A stretch of 6,931 nt of DNA, taken from positions 1 through 6,931 of the forward strand of contig JACQJN010000286.1 in assembly GCA_016205085.1 (NCBI GenBank), written 5' to 3'. The position numbers were made by a program, and so were the translations under genes. The notes beneath the pieces are model-generated. The model did no database searches, was not told the DNA's origin, and saw only the letters and a list, made by a program, of their open reading frames with translations. This document shows positions 1-4,566 of this stretch, piece after piece; position 1 is the first letter of the stretch, and each line of letters begins with the position of its first letter. The DNA comes from Elusimicrobiota bacterium. GTDB lineage: Bacteria; Elusimicrobiota; Elusimicrobia; JACQJN01.

Positions 1-159
1 ATCCTGACCTCCTCAAGGGAAGACAAGGATCGACTTGCAGGCTACATCTCCGGTGCCAACAGCTACGTGCGCAAGCCTATCGAGTTTGCGGAATTCGCCG
101 ATGCGGTGCGGCAGCTCGGCCTCTATTGGCTCATCCTCAACGAACCGCCACCGAAATAA
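1..159 (+). CDS. Response regulator receiver protein, CheY/Rcp1-like (3' part only)
   Basis: This is the last 52 codons of a gene whose start lies outside the window. Reading frame 1 gives ILTSSREDKDR at its start, then GANSYVRKPIEF, then GLYWLILNEPPPK before a TAA stop. These are the final strands and helices of a receiver domain: the LTSS segment carries the conserved Thr/Ser switch residue and the Lys of VRKP is the invariant lysine of the phosphorylation site. The phospho-acceptor Asp lies upstream and cannot be checked. The protein stops right after the receiver fold, and the ending GLYWLxLNEPPP is typical of stand-alone Rcp1-like regulators that relay phosphate from (often phytochrome-like or hybrid) kinases. 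Its 3' end overlaps the opposing RpoN-like gene by 37 bp. Family assignment is firm; the partner kinase is unknown. Confidence 0.88.
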   Translation: MLTSSREDKDRLAGYISGANSYVRKPIEFAEFADAVRQLGLYWLILNEPPPK

Positions 160-1268
160 CCAACCCCGAACTCATCGCTTGCCGCAATGTGCCGACACTC
201 GTTGACGGTCCGTCTTGATACTGCAAATCCGTATTTGGAGGCTAACTTCTTTCGGAGCGTCTCGTCCGTTTTATTGCTCTCCTCTTCCTCGAACAACTCC
301 CGAATGGCTGACACCACCATATCTCTCCGGTTGGGCAGAAAGGCAGAGATGGGAAACTCCTTATTCCAGGGCGTCAGCAGGCTGCGGGACCGGATAGCCC
401 TCGTCACGGTGCTGGGATGCACGTGAAGGCTTCTAGCCAGCGCGCTCTGGGGCAGCGGGACAAGATCCGTTTTCCTTTCCGATTTTAGAAATCGAGACTG
501 GGTTTCCAACACGGTCTGAAGGATACGCCAAAGGGTGTTATGCCTTCCATTGATCATCTCCAGCGTACCCAGGAGCTTGCGCAACCGTTGTTTGTCCTCC
601 GCCTGAAGTTGTCTGGAGGATTGTAGGCTCTTGATGCCTTCGTAATCTATCTCATAGCGCCCACGGGCCAGATGAGGCAGAAGCCAAGCGAGGTGAGGCT
701 TGTGGTCTGCCCATTCTATCTTGGCGATGCAGGTGCTATGTTCAGCGGCTGGTTGCGGCAGATTTGTTTGGGGAGCGTGGAGCGAGAGAAAATAAACAAA
801 CGCGCGTACGGTTCTCGCTTCTTCTGCGGATATACCGCATCGGAAGGTGGTTTCCTCCAGGCTCAAGCCTTCCTCCTCGTACAGGAAGTGTCGCTCAAAG
901 GCTTCCTGCCCCATCCTCTGGATACATTCCATCTCGGTTTGGAACTGGGACCAGTCGATATGCCATGAATCCGGGGCTTCCTGGAGATCCGCTCGGTCAT
1001 AAGGCCAAAGGAAGCGTGTGGAAGGGAACCTGACTCGCCTGATGAAGGGGCGGATTTTCTCAAAAAGCGGATCACGCTCCACTTCGGCGATCAGCCGCGC
1101 GACGTGGGGCTCAGGCATGGCGAGCATCTGGATGGTGCGGAGGCGCAAAGCCAGTCTCTGCTTCGCGCGAGGCAGTCCCGACACGCGAAGCCCCGGAGTT
1201 GAGAGTGAGTGTTTCAGCGTCATCGGCATAAAGGCTTTAGGAAAAGATACCATAGCAAACAACCGCAT
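123..1268 (-). CDS. Divergent RNA polymerase sigma-54 (RpoN-like) factor
   Basis: Encodes 381 aa from the first available ATG, related to sigma-54, which binds core polymerase and -24/-12 promoters and needs an AAA+ activator for melting. Visible: a region I-like segment at residues 33-71 (RAKQRLALRLRTIQML, ending ERDPLFEK, compare ENPLLE of RpoN); a weak middle core-binding part; INGRHNTLWRI and QSRFL (239-261), matching the conserved RpoN core; a helix-turn-helix LARSLHVHPSTVTRA (277-291); and an RpoN box SRRTVNECRH (351-360; usual form ARRTVAKYRE). The box keeps both arginines and RTV, but Lys becomes Glu and Tyr becomes Cys. It is shorter than usual (about 430-500 aa) and has little acidic region II. 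No start has a clear ribosome site; Met14 or Met16 (1229, 1223) would fit RpoN proteins better, with region I nearer the N-terminus. It lies 91 bp after pal with no visible terminator, so it may belong to the lipoprotein operon. It is probably an alternative sigma-54 paralogue rather than the housekeeping RpoN; whether it is functional is unproven. Confidence 0.82.
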   Translation of the reverse strand: MRLFAMVSFPKAFMPMTLKHSLSTPGLRVSGLPRAKQRLALRLRTIQMLAMPEPHVARLIAEVERDPLFEKIRPFIRRVRFPSTRFLWPYDRADLQEAPDSWHIDWSQFQTEMECIQRMGQEAFERHFLYEEEGLSLEETTFRCGISAEEARTVRAFVYFLSLHAPQTNLPQPAAEHSTCIAKIEWADHKPHLAWLLPHLARGRYEIDYEGIKSLQSSRQLQAEDKQRLRKLLGTLEMINGRHNTLWRILQTVLETQSRFLKSERKTDLVPLPQSALARSLHVHPSTVTRAIRSRSLLTPWNKEFPISAFLPNRRDMVVSAIRELFEEEESNKTDETLRKKLASKYGFAVSRRTVNECRHIAASDEFGVGYFGGGSLRMSQ

Positions 1269-1359
1269 GACGCGCCCAGCGCGAACAAGAATTTACCGTT
1301 CATTTCCTGCAGCATCCACTCATGGGATTGCATGAATCCAATTGGTTGCGCGCCGCGGC

Positions 1360-1875
1360 CTACTTCTTGCGCACCAAGGTTTCGGCTCGCCTGTTTTGTT
1401 GCCAGCATTCCTCGACATTTTCCTTACAGACCGGCAGCTCCTCACCGTAGCTGATAGTGGACATGCGGCCCATCCTGATCCCCAAGGCCTTGTAGTAATC
1501 CCGCACCCTGACGGCGCGCCTCTGGCCCAGCGCCAGGTTGTACTGGGTTGTGCCGCGCTCATCGCAGTGTCCCTGAATCTGGAACCCTACCTTGGAATTT
1601 GTTTTAAGCCATTCCGCATTCCTCTTCAGGGCCGCCCTTGCCTCCTCATTGAGCTCAGCCCTGTCATAATCGAAGTAGATCGTGGCGAGCTCAGGTGAGG
1701 GTATAAACTTCTTTCCCCGAAGGGAAGCCTCCTGTTCTTCCATCTCCGAGCCGCCCTGCGTTGCCTCGGACTGTTCAGTAGAAGCGTTTTTTTTGACGGT
1801 TCTTCCGGCGCATCCTGATAAGATGACCAGGACTGCTAGGGCGTAAAAGAGCGTTGGATAAATCCATCGGTTCAT
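1360..1875 (-). CDS. pal: Peptidoglycan-associated lipoprotein (Pal/OmpA family)
   Basis: Encodes 171 aa. The start at 1875 is chosen because AAAGGAGG lies 7 nt upstream and the product then begins with a normal signal peptide, MNRWIYPTLFYALAVLVILSGC split by its lipobox LSGC; Cys22 would be lipidated. The residue after Cys is Ala, not Asp, which favours outer-membrane sorting. A charged linker (23-60) leads to an OmpA-like peptidoglycan-binding domain (about 65-168) with IYFDYD, GHCDERGTTQYNLALGQRRA (Asp105 and Arg120 match the diaminopimelate-binding pair) and a C-terminal NRRAE. The GHxDERGTxxYNxxLGxRRA signature is that of Pal rather than general OmpA. It is the last lipoprotein gene of its operon and its ATG overlaps the previous stop in ATGA, indicating translational coupling. 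It is not beside tolB or tolA here, so it may be an accessory Pal working with the helical lipoproteins instead of the Tol-Pal core copy. Confidence 0.93.
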   Translation of the reverse strand: MNRWIYPTLFYALAVLVILSGCAGRTVKKNASTEQSEATQGGSEMEEQEASLRGKKFIPSPELATIYFDYDRAELNEEARAALKRNAEWLKTNSKVGFQIQGHCDERGTTQYNLALGQRRAVRVRDYYKALGIRMGRMSTISYGEELPVCKENVEECWQQNRRAETLVRKK

Positions 1876-2264
1876 CGCACAACCTCCTTTTTCTGTTTCT
1901 GTGCAAATTTGGACTTTCTGGTTGCCAGTCGTGCAGCATCTATAGCGACTTTTGCCGAATTCAGAGAGCCCCAATAGATTCCTGATGAGAACCTATTCCT
2001 GGCCAGGCGAATATCCGATCTGGCTTGGCTTAGCAGGTCAGGTGCATGGATGTCTGCTTCTACTGCTTCGGCCATCTTGATCTCAGTCGCGGCTTCTTCG
2101 ATGGCTTTCTGTGCTTGCTTCCTTGTTGTCTCGCCAGGAGCCTTGCCTGTCCGGCCGGTGGCGCACCCCGCCGCAAGCCAGACTCCAACTATAAGCAGAC
2201 CTATGCCCATCATAGGATGCGACTGAATTTTCAGATCGGGATTCATAGGATTAGGCAGACCCAT
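1872..2264 (-). CDS. Small helical lipoprotein, DUF4398-like (third paralogue)
   Basis: Encodes 130 aa. A hydrophobic segment (about 18-33) ends in the lipobox LAAGC, giving lipidation at Cys34; Ala follows Cys, consistent with the outer membrane. The mature part is an Ala-rich amphipathic helix pair with the pattern seen in its two upstream neighbours: EAATEIKMAEAVEADIHAP, then LSQARSDIRLARNRF, then IYWGSLNSAKVAIDAARLA, and a basic tail (KSKFAQKQKKEVVR). This fits the DUF4398 pattern of A...GA..yAp...L..A...L..A...G.Y..A...A..A. The function of that family is not established. The upstream gene ends 5 nt before this start, and the stop overlaps the pal ATG in ATGA, so expression of the two is coupled. 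The ribosome site is weak (AUAGG near the upstream stop). ATG at 2246 is an alternative start that keeps a Lys before the hydrophobic core. This is the most diverged of the three copies. Confidence 0.82.
   Translation of the reverse strand: MGLPNPMNPDLKIQSHPMMGIGLLIVGVWLAAGCATGRTGKAPGETTRKQAQKAIEEAATEIKMAEAVEADIHAPDLLSQARSDIRLARNRFSSGIYWGSLNSAKVAIDAARLATRKSKFAQKQKKEVVR
1883..1890 (-). promoter_or_regulatory. Ribosome binding site of pal
   Basis: AAAGGAGG on the minus strand, 7 nt before the ATG at 1875. It decides the start: the same frame stays open upstream to an ATG at 1974, but that would add 33 residues inside the preceding gene and bury the signal peptide. Confidence 0.85.
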
Positions 2265-2269
2265 GTTGC

Positions 2270-2623
2270 CTATTTCTTGATCTTTGTCTTTTGTTTTCTT
2301 TCTGCTTCCTTACGTTTAGCTTCCTCCGATTTGTCCCGTGCTGCACGGGCCAAAGAGCTGGCGGACTGGGCCGAGCTGCGTGCTGGGGAGTAATCTTTCT
2401 TTTGAAACTTCTCTTTTGCAGTTCTTAATTGTGATTCGGCTTCTCGCAGTTCGGATGAGGCGGGCCATGCACTTCCCGCGTCTTTAGCAGCTTTGATGTC
2501 TGATTCGGCTGTCTGTATCCACTTTTCGGCTGTAGATTGATCATTCTTTCTGGCGGCAAGGCCTGCACATCCAGTTCCTAAGGTCAATGCTAATAGTAGA
2601 ATTCCCGAGGCGCTTGATTTCAT
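2270..2623 (-). CDS. Small helical lipoprotein, DUF4398-like (second paralogue)
   Basis: Encodes 117 aa with an ideal ribosome site: AAGGAGG at 2631-2637, 7 nt before the ATG. The signal peptide MKSSASGILLLALTLGTGC has Cys19 as likely lipidation site. The lipobox is slightly unusual, with Gly at -3 and Leu at -4. The mature protein is almost entirely helical and repeats the family pattern: TAESDIKAAKDAGSAWPAS, LREAESQLRTAKEKFQKKDYSPA, then AQSASSLARAARDKSEEAK. It ends in a strongly basic tail (KRKEAERKQKTKIKK). The segment SAQSAS..AR is almost the same as in the first paralogue (EAQSASETARQA), which supports origin by tandem duplication. It probably sits at the outer membrane facing the periplasm. 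The biochemical function is unknown; a structural or spacer role next to Pal is an inference. Confidence 0.85.
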   Translation of the reverse strand: MKSSASGILLLALTLGTGCAGLAARKNDQSTAEKWIQTAESDIKAAKDAGSAWPASSELREAESQLRTAKEKFQKKDYSPARSSAQSASSLARAARDKSEEAKRKEAERKQKTKIKK

Positions 2624-2642
2624 GGATGCTCCTCCTTATTAT

Positions 2643-2984
2643 TTATTTGGACTTTTTCTTTGTTGTTTTTCCAATCTTTTTGGTTTCGGCTTCGATTTTA
2701 GCCTGTCTGGCGGTCTCGCTAGCGCTCTGGGCTTCTCTCTTGGCTGTCGAGTAGGCTCCGTTCTTGAAGCTCTTCTCGGCCTTCGTCAGCTTGCCCTCCG
2801 CATCCTTTAGTGTCTTGTATGCCAGGTTTTGCGCCCCAGCTTTTCTCGCGCTGGATATGGTGAGATTGGCCTCATCTATGGCCACGACAGCCTGCTCCTT
2901 GGATTTGCTGCAGCCTGACAAAGCAGCCAGCGTCAGACCGCTGAACACAATCAGCCTTAGCATTTTGAGTTGATTTCTTAGCAT
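2643..2984 (-). CDS. Small helical lipoprotein, DUF4398-like (first paralogue, operon leader)
   Basis: Encodes 113 aa and is the first gene after the predicted sigma-54 promoter. AAAGGAG lies about 8 nt before the ATG at 2984; an in-frame ATG at 2963 (MLRLIVFSG) would give a shorter signal peptide but has no comparable ribosome site. The signal peptide ends in the lipobox LSGC (Cys25) followed by Ser. The mature sequence is an Ala/Lys/Glu-rich helical domain: VVAIDEANLTISSARKAGAQNLA, LKDAEGKLTKAEKSFKNGAYSTAK, then REAQSASETARQAKIEAE, with the tail KKIGKTTKKKSK. The GA..yA...L.dAe..L..A...f..G.Y..A pattern is that of DUF4398-like lipoproteins. A 19-nt gap separates it from the next gene. Function is not known; position under a kinase/activator-linked promoter suggests an inducible envelope component. 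Confidence 0.86.
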   Translation of the reverse strand: MLRNQLKMLRLIVFSGLTLAALSGCSKSKEQAVVAIDEANLTISSARKAGAQNLAYKTLKDAEGKLTKAEKSFKNGAYSTAKREAQSASETARQAKIEAETKKIGKTTKKKSK

Positions 2985-3018
2985 GCTCTTTTCTCCTTTG
3001 CCTGCGATTCTCTGTTTT

Positions 3019-3032
3019 ATTCCATATGGAAT
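3019..3032. repeat. Perfect 14-bp palindrome in the leader of the lipoprotein operon
   Basis: ATTCCATATGGAAT reads the same on both strands. It lies between the predicted transcription start (about 3040) and the first lipoprotein ATG, at roughly +9 to +22 of the transcript. A dyad here could be a repressor operator, or could fold in the mRNA as a short stem with a 4-nt loop. Nothing in the sequence identifies a binding protein, and A/T-rich palindromes of this size can arise by chance. Confidence 0.4.
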
Positions 3033-3050
3033 TCCAGCATCTCTATAACA

Positions 3051-3068
3051 TGCAATTTTTCCGCCAAA
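3051..3068 (-). promoter_or_regulatory. Predicted sigma-54 (-24/-12) promoter of the lipoprotein operon
   Basis: Minus-strand sequence TTTGGCGGAAAAATTGCA. It matches TTGGC at -24 and TTGCA at -12 of the sigma-54 consensus (TTGGCACG-N4-TTGCA), differing in the less critical bases after GGC. The GG (3065/3064) and GC (3053/3052) are separated by exactly 10 nt, as required. The start of transcription should fall near 3040, leaving a leader of about 56 nt before the ATG at 2984. Two dyad sites lie about 96 and 118 bp upstream, where sigma-54 activators bind, and the adjacent gene encodes such an activator. Confidence 0.78.
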
Positions 3069-3128
3069 GCCGAGAAAATCTCTTTAAAGCGTAAAAAGAT
3101 GGAGAATGAGACGATTAGCGATAAATGT

Positions 3129-3144
3129 GTGGTAAATTTACCAC
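3129..3144. promoter_or_regulatory. Proximal enhancer-type dyad (candidate activator site)
   Basis: Perfect 16-bp palindrome GTGGTAAATTTACCAC, centred at 3136.5, about 96 bp upstream of the predicted transcription start. It shares the 12-bp core GGTAAATTTACC with a second copy 22 bp away. Position, symmetry and duplication are those of an upstream activator site for a dimeric Fis-type helix-turn-helix. The likely ligand is the NtrC-type protein encoded immediately upstream. The binding assignment is an inference. Confidence 0.7.
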
Positions 3145-3152
3145 GTTGCTCT

Positions 3153-3164
3153 GGTAAATTTACC
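3153..3164. promoter_or_regulatory. Distal enhancer-type dyad overlapping the activator gene's stop codon
   Basis: A 12-bp perfect palindrome GGTAAATTTACC, identical to the core of the site at 3129-3144 and also followed by a flanking T/A pair on one side. Its centre (3158.5) is 22 bp from the other, close to two turns of B-DNA, so two dimers would bind the same helix face. The TAA stop of the activator gene (3160-3162) lies inside this palindrome. Confidence 0.7.
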
Positions 3165-4566
3165 TGGTTGAGGTGGGAGATTCTTCCCTGGGAGTGATGC
3201 CGTGTTTCTTCAGAAGTTCGTAAAGATTCTTACGGTCCATCTCCGCCAGTTGCGCGGCATGGGTAATATTGTCCTTGGACCGTTTAAGCAGTTCTATTAG
3301 GTAGGTCTTCTCAAAGGCTTCCAACACTTTTTGCTTGGCTTGCCGGTAGGAGGCGGTTCCCCATGAGTTCAGCCCCGGTGGAACCGGGTCTAGGGCTAGG
3401 CTGCACGGTAGAAGTTCAGCTCCTATTCTGGAGTTTCCGCACAGGGCGACCGCGTGCTCGATTGCGTTTTCAAGTTCTCGGATATTTCCCGGCCAGTCGT
3501 AGTTGAGCAGGATCTCGAAGGCCTCGGGAGCGAGGGAGAGTTTTTCCTTTCTCTTTTCCGATGAGCGCGTCAAAAAATGTTCAACGAGGAGAGGAATATC
3601 CTCCTTTCTTTCCCGTAATGAAGGAAGATGCAAGGGAACGACAGCCAAGCGGTAGTAGAGATCTTCCCGGAATCGACCCCGCCTCACTTCTTCTTTGAGA
3701 ACCTTATTGGTTGCGGCGATGACACGCACATCCACCTTCCTCGACTCGGCGCTTCCCAGGCGGCGGATCTCGTGGTCTTGGAGGAAGCGGAGAAACTTGA
3801 CCTGCATGCTTGGCGGCATCTCGCCCACTTCATCGAGAAACACCGAGCCTCCCTCCGCCGATTCAAGAAGGCCCCTTTTGTCTTTCAGGGCATCGGTGAA
3901 AGCGCCTTTTGTGTGGCCGAAAAGCTCGCTTTCCAGAAGTGTTTCGGGCAGAGCGCCGCAATGGATGACCATGAAAGGCCTGGCGCTCCTGGGGCTATTG
4001 AAATGGATGGCCTTGGCGACAATCTCCTTGCCCGTACCGCTTTCCCCTTGGATAAGGACGGTGACGTCTGACTGGGCAAGTTGAGAAATGAGATGGAAGA
4101 CCTGCTGCATCTTAGAGCTCTTGCCCACGATTTCTGCGAATCGGTAGCGGGAAGCAAGCTCCGCCTTGAGCCGTTTGTTCTCTTCGATGAGTCTTTGCTT
4201 TTCAAGGATGTTCTGCACCACGAATTTGATCTCGTCGTTTTTGAAAGGCTTGGTTAGATAGTCGCTGGCTCCCAGTTTCATCGCCTGCACGGCCGAGTCT
4301 ATCGTGCCGTGGGCGGTTATGAGAATGACAGGAATTTGAGGAGAAGCGGTCTTGACCGCCTTTAAAACTTCCATGCCGTTCACCCTTGGCATGCGGATGT
4401 CGGTGATGACAAGATCGAAGGAATCTCCCTCCATAGTTTTGAGGGCTTCGGCTGGTTTCTCAAAGGAAGACACGCCGTAGCGAGCGTCTTCCAACACGGT
4501 CTTCAGGAGCCGGCACATGCCGGGTTCATCATCGATTACAAGGATTTTCTCAGATTTTGGTTTCAT
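3160..4566 (-). CDS. NtrC-family sigma-54-dependent response regulator, GAFTDA variant
   Basis: Encodes 468 aa from the ATG at 4566, chosen because the receiver domain begins at once (MKPKSEKILVIDDEPG); the longer open frame to 4767 only adds a stretch antisense in style to the kinase. Domains: receiver (5-122) with acidic Asp12/Asp13, phospho-acceptor Asp56 in TDIRMP, Thr84 and Lys106; AAA+ domain (about 145-385) with Walker A GESGTGKE (174-181), the sigma-54 contact loop GAFTDA (221-226), Walker B SVFLDE (241-246) and the RFREDLYYRL arginine-finger region (298-307); and a C-terminal Fis-type helix-turn-helix (about 433-457). This is the full length of an NtrC/AtoC/ZraR-type activator. The Gly-to-Asp change in the GAFTGA loop is the one notable deviation. 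It overlaps the kinase gene by 17 bp with no clear ribosome site, implying translational coupling. Its likely targets are the two dyads just past its own stop codon, driving the lipoprotein operon. Confidence 0.93.
   Translation of the reverse strand: MKPKSEKILVIDDEPGMCRLLKTVLEDARYGVSSFEKPAEALKTMEGDSFDLVITDIRMPRVNGMEVLKAVKTASPQIPVILITAHGTIDSAVQAMKLGASDYLTKPFKNDEIKFVVQNILEKQRLIEENKRLKAELASRYRFAEIVGKSSKMQQVFHLISQLAQSDVTVLIQGESGTGKEIVAKAIHFNSPRSARPFMVIHCGALPETLLESELFGHTKGAFTDALKDKRGLLESAEGGSVFLDEVGEMPPSMQVKFLRFLQDHEIRRLGSAESRKVDVRVIAATNKVLKEEVRRGRFREDLYYRLAVVPLHLPSLRERKEDIPLLVEHFLTRSSEKRKEKLSLAPEAFEILLNYDWPGNIRELENAIEHAVALCGNSRIGAELLPCSLALDPVPPGLNSWGTASYRQAKQKVLEAFEKTYLIELLKRSKDNITHAAQLAEMDRKNLYELLKKHGITPREESPTSTR

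Noticed and set aside
1320..1352. Terminator after pal (GGATT..AATCC stem and CCAATTGG)
   Set aside because: The stem is only 5 bp, no T run follows on the minus strand, and no stable GC hairpin is seen, so I do not call termination between pal and the RpoN-like gene.
187..1454. Several plus-strand open frames opposite the RpoN-like gene
   Set aside because: They lack ribosome sites and recognisable domains, while the minus strand shows clear sigma-54 motifs throughout; they are antisense shadows.
1876..1974. N-terminal extension of Pal (33 extra codons)
   Set aside because: It would overlap the preceding lipoprotein gene and hide the signal peptide; the ATG at 1875 has a strong ribosome site and the lipobox at the right distance.
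3129..3164. Reading the dyads as a transcription terminator of the kinase-regulator operon
   Set aside because: The stems are A/T-centred with no loop, are not followed by a T run on the minus strand, and their duplication at helical spacing fits protein binding better.
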